The notes under the pieces are model-generated. The model was not told the DNA's origin. It was given only the letters and a program-made list of their open reading frames with translations, and searched no databases. The position numbers and the translations under genes are program-made. From Chloroflexota bacterium (GTDB lineage: Bacteria; Chloroflexota; Limnocylindria; Limnocylindrales; CSP1-4), in assembly GCA_021812735.1 (NCBI GenBank), contig JAKAMV010000684.1, forward strand, positions 1-5,583: a DNA stretch of 5,583 nucleotides, given 5' to 3'. Below, in pieces: positions 1-5,583 of the stretch. Positions within the stretch are counted from its first letter, which is position 1. Each line of letters opens with the position of its first letter.

Positions 1-1
1 G

Positions 2-2101
2 GTGAAGGTGCTGGGTTCGGGTCAGTGGGGGGACGGGGCGGAGCTGATCCGGACGCTCAGGGCCACGGACGAGGATGCCCGGATCGCCGTGATCCTGGCC
101 CGCGAGGATGTCTACGCGGGCCGTGTCGAGGAGGGGCTCGCCCGCCTCGACCGCTTCGACCTCGCCCAACTCGACCCCACCACGCGAGCCCTGGTGGTGC
201 TCGCCCGTGTGCACGGGCTGTGGTGGCGCGGAGACGTGCACGACAACCAGCCCTCGGTGGAGGACCTCGTCGCAGACCCGGAGGTGCCGGAAGACCTCAG
301 AGCAATAGCCCGAGGCATTCTGGTGACGCGCGGAACAACCACAGATCTGCGCCTGGCAGAGGCTGTTCCGATCCTAGCCGGCTTGGCCGAAACCCAGGAG
401 AGTGCCGCCCTGCCTTTCTACGCAGGCATCAGCCGTCACAACCTGGCGTACACGAGGCTCGCCATGGGCGACTACGCCATGGCGATCGCCGACGGAAACG
501 CGGCTGTCGCTCTCTTTGAACAGGTTCCCGGAGTGGCGGAGGAGTCTTACGCGGTTCACTTTGGCCTTGGCCGCGCCCACTTCGAGTTGGGCGAGTGGGG
601 AGCCGGACGAGAGCATCTGTTCCGTGCAACGGGCGGATCCACCATTGGCTCGGTGGAGCAGTGGTTTGAGGCCGCGGCGTTGCTCCCCGTGCTTGGAGAT
701 CTCGCCGAGGCGAGGGAGCTCCTCTCACGAGCATCAAGCCATCCCACCAACAGTGCCGCGCAGAACCTGTTCGTGGCCATGCTCGCCCAAGCTCGGCTTG
801 CGTTGGCTGACTGGCAGTTCGACCGGGCCGCCGTAGCCATGCGCAACAGTCCAACCGACTGGCAAGCCACAGCAACATGCAGCTGGGCGTTTTGGCTGGA
901 CTTGCGCGCGCTGATCGAGCTCGCCCGTCGCGATTACCCTGCCGCCAGGGCTCGCATCGATGAAGGTCAGGCCCTTGCGCGGCGTCAGGGGGCCGGCTTG
1001 CTGGAAGGTCGCTTCCGGCTCAGCCGGGCGCTTCTCGACGGAGATCTGAACGAAGTGTCGGATGCGTTCGCGCACGCCTCGGCCATGGATCTCCTCTCGG
1101 CGGCCGAGCCGATCGTCCGGAACCTGCACCGCCTCGGTCCGCTGCCAGCGTCGCTCCGCGAGAGCGTCGCCAGTTGGCCGCAACGCTGGCTACCCCTGCT
1201 GCGCCTTGCGCTGGCCGATCCGTCCGATCCCGCCGCGGCGCCCGCCGCGACCCTCCTGGACGAGTTCGGCGAGCTGGGCGACGTCCGTCCCCTTCGGAAA
1301 CTGTCCCGCACCCGTCTCAAGGCATTCCATGGGTCCGACCTCGGGCGAGGCTTGGCCAGGCGACGGAGCCCACGCCTGATCGTGCACGACCTTGGGCAGG
1401 CATCGTTCGAGATCGGCCCGCGCAAGGTGCCACTTTCCTCGATCCGGCGCAGAGCGGCGGGCCTGCTGTGCTTCCTGCTCACCCGCAAGGGTCACTCCGC
1501 CACGCGCGACCAGGTGCTGGAGTCGCTCTGGCCGGAGGTCGATCCAGAGGCCGCCCTCAACAGTCTGAACCAGACCCTGTACTTCCTGCGGCGCGACATC
1601 GAGCCCGGGTACAACGACGACTATTCCGCGCAGTACGCGCACTTCGAGTCAGACATGGTGTGGCTCGACCGCGAGCTCGTGGCCGCCGACAGTGTGGCGT
1701 TCCAGGAGCAAGTGAGCCGTGCCCTCGCGTTCCCCGACGATCTCGACGCCAGTGCCAGTGCGGTGGCCCTCTACCGCGGCCGGTTCGCCCCCGAGTTCGA
1801 GTACGAGGAGTGGGCATCGGGATGGCGAGAGCTGCTGCACGGCCAGTATCTCCACCTGGCCGAAACGCTGATGGGACGGCTGATCCGGGACGGCAGGCTG
1901 CTAGAGGCCGCGGACCTGGCGGTGGCCGTCCTGGGCGTGGACGCGACCGCCGACCACTTCGAGCGCGAACTGATCTGGCTCTACGGCACGCTCGGCGCGC
2001 GTTCCGCGGCGGCCGAGCAGTACGGACACTACGCGGAGGTCCAGCGCACGGAATACGGCGTGGAGCCGCCGACCTTCGATGAGGTGATCTCAGGCCGGTA
2101 G
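2..2101 (+). CDS. TPR / winged-helix / BTAD-domain transcriptional regulator (5' end may be truncated)
   Basis: Probable cytoplasmic DNA-binding regulator of the BTAD (bacterial transcriptional activation domain) class. Seen in the 699-residue frame: an alpha-helical region from about residue 25 to 375 with TPR-like helix pairs (about 26-52, 139-174, 182-210, 223-244, 257-282, 297-328). A winged-helix domain follows at about 458-555, with recognition-helix signature TRDQVLESLW (501-510) and the SLNQTLYFLRR segment (521-531). The BTAD domain occupies about 560-699, with the family-typical YRGRFAPEFEYEEW stretch (591-604) and the ending YGVEPP (685-690). SARP-type activators carry the winged helix plus BTAD at the N-terminus; here they are at the C-terminus, behind a TPR sensor or scaffold. 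The GTG at position 2 is only the first possible start visible; no ribosome site can be assessed, and the frame may continue upstream, perhaps into an ATPase domain as in some large regulators (inference). Target genes and ligand are unknown. The gene ends in TAG, 13 bases before a promoter-like element. Confidence 0.88.
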   Translation: MKVLGSGQWGDGAELIRTLRATDEDARIAVILAREDVYAGRVEEGLARLDRFDLAQLDPTTRALVVLARVHGLWWRGDVHDNQPSVEDLVADPEVPEDLRAIARGILVTRGTTTDLRLAEAVPILAGLAETQESAALPFYAGISRHNLAYTRLAMGDYAMAIADGNAAVALFEQVPGVAEESYAVHFGLGRAHFELGEWGAGREHLFRATGGSTIGSVEQWFEAAALLPVLGDLAEARELLSRASSHPTNSAAQNLFVAMLAQARLALADWQFDRAAVAMRNSPTDWQATATCSWAFWLDLRALIELARRDYPAARARIDEGQALARRQGAGLLEGRFRLSRALLDGDLNEVSDAFAHASAMDLLSAAEPIVRNLHRLGPLPASLRESVASWPQRWLPLLRLALADPSDPAAAPAATLLDEFGELGDVRPLRKLSRTRLKAFHGSDLGRGLARRRSPRLIVHDLGQASFEIGPRKVPLSSIRRRAAGLLCFLLTRKGHSATRDQVLESLWPEVDPEAALNSLNQTLYFLRRDIEPGYNDDYSAQYAHFESDMVWLDRELVAADSVAFQEQVSRALAFPDDLDASASAVALYRGRFAPEFEYEEWASGWRELLHGQYLHLAETLMGRLIRDGRLLEAADLAVAVLGVDATADHFERELIWLYGTLGARSAAAEQYGHYAEVQRTEYGVEPPTFDEVISGR

Positions 2102-2114
2102 GCAAAGTTGCGTA

Positions 2115-2144
2115 TTGACCGCCCTCGCCTGCGGCTCCTATAGT
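2115..2144 (+). promoter_or_regulatory. Predicted sigma-70-type promoter
   Basis: TTGACC at 2115-2120 matches five of six bases of the -35 consensus. TATAGT at 2139-2144 is a good -10 box. The spacer is 18 bases, within the normal 16-18 range. Transcription would be expected to begin around G2149-A2151. The element stands 13 bases past the stop of the BTAD regulator gene, so it drives the downstream region: a small RNA and/or the HD-GYP leader. In GC-rich DNA such an AT-containing pair at correct spacing is unlikely to be common by chance, but no experimental start site is available. Confidence 0.55.
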
Positions 2145-2150
2145 CCGGGC

Positions 2151-2285
2151 ACTTCGTAGTACTTCAGTACTGGGGAGCAATGTAAAGACGCTCGGACGCG
2201 CTGAAGCTTCACCTGAATTGGGCACTCTGGGTGGAGCCGAGCGAGTAGTGCACCCGACCGACGGCAACGTCAGGTCGGTTTTCGT
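2151..2285 (+). ncRNA. Candidate structured small RNA or cis-regulatory leader, family not recognised
   Basis: A transcript from the promoter at 2115-2144 to the hairpin at 2254-2282 would be about 135 nt. Visible pairings: a 5-bp hairpin AGTAC/GTACT with UUCA loop (2158-2162 with 2167-2171); a perfect 7-bp helix CGCTCGG/CCGAGCG (2189-2195 with 2237-2243) enclosing the 10-base palindrome TGAAGCTTCA (2202-2211); and the GCAA-capped stem (2254-2278). A short outer helix AAGAC/GTCTT (2185-2189 with 2286-2290, its last pair competing with the 7-bp helix) would close a three-way junction. A competing helix GCACT/AGTGC (2222-2226 with 2247-2251) would place CCGAGCG in its loop, allowing a pseudoknot. 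I compared it by eye with consensus motifs of c-di-GMP-I, c-di-AMP (ydaO), TPP, FMN, cobalamin, guanidine and yybP-ykoY riboswitches and found no match. It could be a free small RNA, an unrecognised riboswitch, or the chance product of GC-rich DNA. Confidence 0.4.
2254..2282 (+). terminator. Intrinsic terminator-like hairpin with GCAA tetraloop
   Basis: CCGACC (2254-2259) pairs with GGTCGG (2273-2278), and GACG (2260-2263) pairs with CGTC (2268-2271). A2272 is the only bulge, and the loop is the GNRA tetraloop GCAA (2264-2267). The ten-pair stem is followed directly by TTTT (2279-2282) and then CGTGTCTT. The stem is strong but the T run is short, so termination may be partial. Upstream bases can form alternative helices (GGGTG 2229-2233 with CACCC 2251-2255) that take over the outer C-G pairs, an arrangement compatible with attenuation. 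It could instead be a GNRA hairpin of a structured RNA that serves for tertiary docking. Confidence 0.55.
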
Positions 2286-2301
2286 GTCTTCGAGGCACGA
2301 G

Positions 2302-2327
2302 GGCCGCCAACACGAGCGTGGGTGGCT
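2302..2327 (+). other. Stable hairpin downstream of the candidate RNA
   Basis: GCCGCC (2303-2308) pairs with GGTGGC (2321-2326) with one G-T wobble, extended by a G2302-T2327 wobble. After an AA bulge (2309-2310), CAC (2311-2313) pairs with GTG (2318-2320) around a GAGC loop. There is no T run after it, so it is not an intrinsic terminator. It may be part of the HD-GYP leader fold or a processing or stability element; function is unknown. Confidence 0.35.
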
Positions 2328-2402
2328 GGAATGATGGTTATCAAGTCCTGGTAGGCGATCGCGAGTTTCACACGCCGTAGTCGGACAGGCGAGGCGTTCA
2401 GA

Positions 2403-2492
2403 ATGCACCGTCAGCTGGCCTTGCGGGCCGTGTCACTCTTGACACTGCTCGCCATCATCATCGGAGGGGGGGCGGGCGTCCGCCCGTTCTAG
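2403..2492 (+). CDS. Possible small single-pass membrane peptide (29 aa), hypothetical
   Basis: An ATG at 2403 opens 29 codons ending in TAG (2490-2492). GAGG at 2391-2394 lies 8 bases before the ATG, a usable ribosome-binding spacing. The product has a short basic N-terminus (MHRQLALR) and then a hydrophobic run to about residue 20 (AVSLLTLLAIII) followed by GGG, like a signal-anchor or single membrane helix. It sits 68 bases before the HD-GYP start and could be a leader peptide or a small membrane partner. A run of seven Gs (2466-2472) falls inside it. If one base more were present, or the ribosome slipped by -1, the frame would run on to the TGA at 2558-2560, giving about 52 residues with a Pro/Gly-rich tail. 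No homologue is recognised; chance ORFs of this length are common in GC-rich DNA, so the call is tentative. Confidence 0.3.
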   Translation: MHRQLALRAVSLLTLLAIIIGGGAGVRPF

Positions 2493-2498
2493 GGCTAC

Positions 2499-2531
2499 CT
2501 GGAACGCCGGAGCCAGGCCCCTTGGTTCCGG
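2499..2531 (+). other. Leader hairpin ahead of the HD-GYP gene
   Basis: CTGGAAC (2499-2505) pairs with GTTCCGG (2525-2531), seven pairs with one wobble, around a 19-base GC-rich loop. It ends 29 bases before the TTG start of the HD-GYP gene and does not cover the start itself. It may affect translation or message stability; this is weak evidence on its own. Confidence 0.25.
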
Positions 2532-2560
2532 ACGGCGACACCAAACGAGAGTCTGGCTGA

Positions 2561-3913
2561 TTGTCTAGATCGCTGAAGCTACTCCTGATGGCCGTCGTTT
2601 CGACGGCCATCATTGTTGTGCTCGGCGTGGTGTGGCTCTGGAAACTCCCGCCGGCCATCAACGGATGGCCGGGCGTAGCGTTCTGGACCGCCTTGACCCT
2701 CCTCGCGCAGGCATTCCCCGTCAAGATGCCGCGCGGCGCGGTCGTCAGCGTTGCGATCGCTCCGGTTCTCGCCGCGTCCGCCATCGGCGGCCCAGCAACC
2801 GCAGCTGTGGTGGCCGCCGTGGGCATGACGGAATGGCGCGAACTCACCGGCCGAATCCCTTGGTACGGCAGCCTGTATAACCACGCAGAGGTCGCCATAC
2901 CGGCGGTGATGGCGGCCATCCTGTACGGCGCTATCGCAGGGCCGAGTTTCGTACCGGGCTGGGTATCCTTGATCGCTGTCTGGCTCGCCGGCACGCTTTT
3001 CTTCGTCGCGAACGCCACTCTGGCATCTTTGGTTGTCATCGTCCGCGACAGTTCCTCACCACGTTCCGTGCTCTCCGGGGATCTCCGCCTGATCAGCGGC
3101 AACCTCCTCGGGATGGCCCCACTCGCCTGGCTGATAGCGTTGGTGTGGTCGGTGGCCTGGTGGGCGGTGCCGCTGTTCGCGCTCCCGCTCTATGCCAACC
3201 GTGCCGCGTACCAGGCCACGGTACAGATCCGGGACATGTTCACCCAGACGGTGCGTGCCCTGGCCTCGGCCGTCGACGCGCGCGATCCGTACACGGCCCG
3301 CCACTCCGAGAACGTGCAGACCATCGCGGTCGAGATCGGGCGCGTGATGCGCTGCAGCGAGGACGAGCTGGAGGCGCTGGAGTGGGGCGGCCTGTTGCAC
3401 GACATCGGCAAGATCGCGGTACGCGACGACGTGCTGCTCAAGCAGGACAAGCTGACGCGCGAGGAACGGATCGCGATGAACGCGCATCCGGTGAAGGGCT
3501 ACGAGATCATCAAGCCGGTCGCGCGCCTGGCCCCTGAACTGCCGATCATCAAGCACCACCACGAGTGGTACAACGGGTCCGGCTACCCGGACCACCTCGT
3601 CGGAGAGGACATCCCCAAGCTCGCCCGCATCCTGCACGTCGCCGACGCCTTCGAGGCCATGACCGCCAGCCGCCCCTATCGGCTGCGGCCGCTGTCGAAG
3701 GAGCAGGCGATGGCGGAGCTGCGCAAGTACGCCGGCATCCAGTTCGACCCCGTGGTGCTCGACGCGTTCGCGCGCACCGATCGGGTGGCCGGCGTTGTGG
3801 ACCCGGGCAAACCGGCGACCCACGTGGCGCCCGTCGCCCTGGTGGCAAGGCTCGCCGGCCGGGCACGCGGAGGCGGGCAGACGGGGGATCAGCCGGCAGC
3901 CGATGCGCACTGA
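2561..3913 (+). CDS. Membrane-anchored HD-GYP domain cyclic-di-GMP phosphodiesterase
   Basis: Predicted inner-membrane enzyme that hydrolyses cyclic-di-GMP. About residues 6-211 form five or six hydrophobic segments (about 6-28, 34-54, 58-88, 111-128, 133-161, 182-211). They resemble the membrane sensor region often placed before HD-GYP or GGDEF domains in Gram-positive-type bacteria, perhaps MASE9-like (tentative). A linker helix (about 213-240) leads to the HD-GYP domain (about 236-405). Metal and catalytic residues are all present: H248 in TARHSE, H280-D281 in LLHDIGK, H309 in NAHP, H333-H334 in KHHHEWYNGSGYP, the GYP signature at 341-343, D362 in HVADAFEAM, then RPYR (371-374). An active enzyme is therefore likely. 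The tail after about 405 is Ala/Gly-rich and unassigned. TTG at 2561 is the earliest possible start because TGA at 2558-2560 precedes it in frame; only a weak GAG (2547-2549) serves as ribosome site. ATG at 2588 (residue 10) is an alternative that still keeps the first helix. It ends 59 bases before the DUF5317-MFS gene. Confidence 0.95.
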   Translation: MSRSLKLLLMAVVSTAIIVVLGVVWLWKLPPAINGWPGVAFWTALTLLAQAFPVKMPRGAVVSVAIAPVLAASAIGGPATAAVVAAVGMTEWRELTGRIPWYGSLYNHAEVAIPAVMAAILYGAIAGPSFVPGWVSLIAVWLAGTLFFVANATLASLVVIVRDSSSPRSVLSGDLRLISGNLLGMAPLAWLIALVWSVAWWAVPLFALPLYANRAAYQATVQIRDMFTQTVRALASAVDARDPYTARHSENVQTIAVEIGRVMRCSEDELEALEWGGLLHDIGKIAVRDDVLLKQDKLTREERIAMNAHPVKGYEIIKPVARLAPELPIIKHHHEWYNGSGYPDHLVGEDIPKLARILHVADAFEAMTASRPYRLRPLSKEQAMAELRKYAGIQFDPVVLDAFARTDRVAGVVDPGKPATHVAPVALVARLAGRARGGGQTGDQPAADAH

Positions 3914-3972
3914 GGTCGCCGCGGCGCTGCGTTCACGGTCGCCGGAATCCGCCTGAACCGGGAAACCGCTGA

Positions 3973-5583
3973 ATGATGCTTGTCGCGGTGGCCGTCGCGC
4001 TTGTCCTGGGCCTGCTCATTGGCGGTCGCCCCGAGAACCTCTCGCAGATCCGCTTCCGCTGGGGCACGTTCCTGTTCGTTGCGGTCCTGGTGCGCTACGG
4101 GACGGAGGCCGCCATCCGCTACGGCGTCCAGCCCGTGGAGGCGCTCAGGTTCCCGCTGTACGTGCTGGCGTTCGCCGCGATCGCGGCGATCCTGTGGGCC
4201 AATCGGGCCCAACCGGGCCTCCTCCTGGCCGCTGCAGGAGTGACCTCCAACGGGCTGGCGGTCGTGCTGAACGGTGGCTGGATGCCTGTCTGGCGCCCGG
4301 CGCTGGACCTCGTGGGCATGACACCGGCCGATCTGGCCGTGTCCTTCCACCGCTTGCTGCCGGAGCAGCTCGGCCTCGAGTTCCTGCTCCGTGGCGGGCC
4401 CTTCGGCGACTTGATCCCGGTGCCGCTGCCGGTGCTCACCAACGTCGCCAGCATCGGCGACGCGTTCGTGGCTGCGGGTCTGGCCTGGTACGTGTTCGCG
4501 ACCCTCGTCGCTGCACCGGAGGCGGAGGAGCCCGCGGTGACCGCCCCGGACGGGCCCGTCGCGGCTGAGCCTGGCGCGACCATCAACGCCACGGCTGCGT
4601 CGGCGGGCTTCCTGGTTCCGACACCGGCAGGACGGCCGGCGCGCCGCGCGATCCGGGGACCCGAGCTCGCTCCGCGTGCCGGGGTCGGGGAGTCGGCCGT
4701 GCTGCGCCGACCTGTGCTCCTCGGCGGTGCGGGGTCGAGCGTGGAACTGGCGCCGGGTCCTCCAGCGATCGCGCCGGCAGGCAGCGCAGCGGCCGTGCTT
4801 GCGGGAACTCCCGGCACGATCTCGGCCGCGGTGGTGTACGCGCCACGGATGCGTCGGGGGCTCGGCGGACGCATCGGCGCCCATCCGTACGTTCGGCTCG
4901 CGCTCGACGCCAGGTTCTCCACGCTGTGGGTGGGGCAGACCATCAGCCTCCTCGGCGATCGGCTCAACCAGGTGGCACTCGGCGTGCTGGTGCTCTCGAT
5001 CACGGGCTCGGCGCTCGACGTGGGCCTGACCTTCCTGGCCGCTACCCTCCCCAACCTGCTGTTCGGGCCCTTCGCCGGCACCTTCGTCGACCGCTGGAAC
5101 CAGAAGCACGTGATGGTCGTCAGCGACCTGCTCCGCGCGGGTCTGGTGCTGCTCATCCCGCTCGCCGCCGAGCGCAGCGTGCTGCTCGCCTATCCGATCG
5201 TCTTCGGGGTCACCACCGTGAGCATCTTCTTCCGGCCTGCTCGTACCGCGGTGATCCCGCGGATCGTGGCCACGGAGGACCTCACGCCGGCCAACGGCGC
5301 GATGTGGACCGCGGAGACCATGGCCGACGTCGTGGGCTACCCGATCGCCGGCCTCTTCGTCGCGTTCCTGGGCAGCGCCCTCACGCTCGCCTTCTGGTTC
5401 GACGCGGCGTCGTACCTGGTCAGCGCCGCGCTGGTGCTCTCTCTGACCATCCCGCCGGTGATCCGGAGCGCCGGGCCCATCGTGGCGGGCAGCGTGCGCA
5501 GGTTCATGGCGGAGGTCGGGGTGGGCTGGCGCTTCCTGCGGTCCGAACCCGCGCTGTTCCAGAACACCCTGATCAGCGGGCTC
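3973..5583 (+). CDS. DUF5317-MFS fusion: membrane domain of unknown function joined to a DHA3-type efflux transporter (3' truncated)
   Basis: I translated this frame by hand; it stays open for 537 codons to the window edge. Residues 1-178 match the DUF5317 pattern: an N-terminal helix, REN-type polar turn and FRW motif (31-34 region), helices at about 58-76 and 80-100, the signature NGGWMPV (100-106), GDLIPVPLP (145-153), SIGD (160-163) and a last helix (about 160-180). Residues about 180-305 are a low-complexity Ala/Pro/Gly linker. From about 310 an MFS domain begins. It has motif-A-like GTFVDRWNQK (369-378) between helices 2 and 3, and FFRPARTAVIPRI (419-431), typical of DHA3/MFS_3 drug-efflux-like carriers; about six of twelve helices are inside the window. 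DUF5317 has no known biochemical role; the MFS half probably exports a small molecule, substrate unknown. The start is ATG-ATG, directly after an in-frame TGA (3970-3972), with a weak GGGA (3960-3963) upstream. An internal ATG at 4849 could start the MFS alone but lacks a ribosome site. It probably shares a transcript with the HD-GYP gene. Confidence 0.85.
   Translation, partial: MMLVAVAVALVLGLLIGGRPENLSQIRFRWGTFLFVAVLVRYGTEAAIRYGVQPVEALRFPLYVLAFAAIAAILWANRAQPGLLLAAAGVTSNGLAVVLNGGWMPVWRPALDLVGMTPADLAVSFHRLLPEQLGLEFLLRGGPFGDLIPVPLPVLTNVASIGDAFVAAGLAWYVFATLVAAPEAEEPAVTAPDGPVAAEPGATINATAASAGFLVPTPAGRPARRAIRGPELAPRAGVGESAVLRRPVLLGGAGSSVELAPGPPAIAPAGSAAAVLAGTPGTISAAVVYAPRMRRGLGGRIGAHPYVRLALDARFSTLWVGQTISLLGDRLNQVALGVLVLSITGSALDVGLTFLAATLPNLLFGPFAGTFVDRWNQKHVMVVSDLLRAGLVLLIPLAAERSVLLAYPIVFGVTTVSIFFRPARTAVIPRIVATEDLTPANGAMWTAETMADVVGYPIAGLFVAFLGSALTLAFWFDAASYLVSAALVLSLTIPPVIRSAGPIVAGSVRRFMAEVGVGWRFLRSEPALFQNTLISGL

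Larger units (their letters stand above)
2102..2560. other. 459-base intergenic region with structured-RNA signals and a possible small ORF
   Basis: No long gene fits here on either strand. The first half (2115-2290) holds a promoter-like element, several complementary segments and a terminator-like hairpin. The middle (2302-2327) has another stable hairpin. The second half contains a possible 29-codon hydrophobic peptide (2403-2492) and a weaker hairpin (2499-2531) just before the HD-GYP start. If transcription started at the 2115-2144 promoter and read through the terminator, the HD-GYP gene would have a leader of about 410 nt. No second convincing promoter was found closer to the HD-GYP gene. 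I did not recognise any known riboswitch consensus in it. Confidence 0.7.

Noticed and set aside
2145..2300. Known c-di-GMP riboswitch (GEMM class) ahead of the HD-GYP gene
   Set aside because: The conserved class I core segments and their tetraloop/receptor order are not present; only the general position and a GNRA loop are suggestive.
2355..2362. Palindrome GCGATCGC, the octamer of the cyanobacterial HIP1 repeat
   Set aside because: I noticed it in the intergenic gap and know of no role for it there; other evidence does not point to cyanobacteria.
1557..2408. Long minus-strand open frame (283 codons) opposite the BTAD gene
   Set aside because: Arg/Pro-rich composition without domain motifs; it is the shadow of a GC-rich coding strand and runs on into the RNA-like intergenic region.
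2439..2444. Perfect TTGACA -35 box
   Set aside because: No acceptable -10 hexamer lies 16-18 bases downstream, where the sequence is G-rich. It is part of a small inverted repeat TGTCA-CTCT-TGACA (2431-2444) of unknown meaning.
3917..3926. Palindrome CGCCGCGGCG just after the HD-GYP stop, considered as a terminator
   Set aside because: No T run follows and the perfect palindrome leaves no loop; common in GC-rich DNA.
3914..3944. Direct repeat GGTCGCCG at 3914-3921 and 3937-3944
   Set aside because: Eight GC-rich bases repeated once are expected by chance here; no further copies were noticed nearby.
4849..4851. Separate start for the MFS gene at an internal ATG
   Set aside because: No ribosome-binding sequence precedes it and the frame continues without a stop from DUF5317, so a fusion is the simpler reading; it remains a fallback.
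3889..5109. Minus-strand open frame of 406 codons, and another at 4119-5156, opposite the DUF5317-MFS gene
   Set aside because: No recognisable motif, and the + strand frame has clear DUF5317 and MFS signatures with G/C-biased third positions; these are antisense shadows.

Overview
The window is GC-rich, with strong G/C preference at third codon positions in the three long genes and a TTG start on one of them. It looks like chromosomal DNA from a high-GC bacterium, most likely Actinomycetota or Chloroflexota. That assignment is inferred from gene families (BTAD regulator, membrane HD-GYP, DUF5317, DHA3-type MFS) and base composition; no rRNA or marker gene is present. No insertion sequence, CRISPR array, tRNA or phage gene was seen. 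All supported genes lie on the + strand.

Layout. (1) Positions 2-2101 encode a large regulator, possibly cut at its 5' end by the window edge: a TPR-rich region followed by a winged-helix DNA-binding domain and a C-terminal BTAD domain. (2) Positions 2102-2560 are a 459-base gap without a long gene, but it is not featureless. A good sigma-70-like promoter (TTGACC, 18-base spacer, TATAGT) lies directly after the regulator. About 100 bases later there is a strong hairpin with a GCAA tetraloop and a short T run. Between them are complementary segments that can pair in competing ways, which suggests a roughly 135-nt small RNA or a cis-acting leader. Further on is a possible 29-codon membrane peptide with a run of seven Gs. 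A one-base shift at that run would open a frame ending exactly before the next gene. (3) Positions 2561-3913 encode a membrane-anchored HD-GYP cyclic-di-GMP phosphodiesterase with all expected catalytic residues. (4) From 3973 to the window end runs an uninterrupted frame of 537 codons that fuses a DUF5317 membrane domain to an MFS efflux-type transporter through a long Ala/Pro/Gly-rich linker; its 3' end lies outside the window.

Working together. The HD-GYP and DUF5317-MFS genes are 59 bases apart with no visible terminator between them, so they may be co-transcribed, linking cyclic-di-GMP turnover at the membrane to a transporter. The structured RNA lies upstream of this pair and could be its regulatory leader or an independent small RNA. 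The BTAD regulator may control neighbouring genes, but no operator could be identified. The points most worth a second look are the structured RNA, the possible frameshifted small peptide and the DUF5317-MFS fusion.
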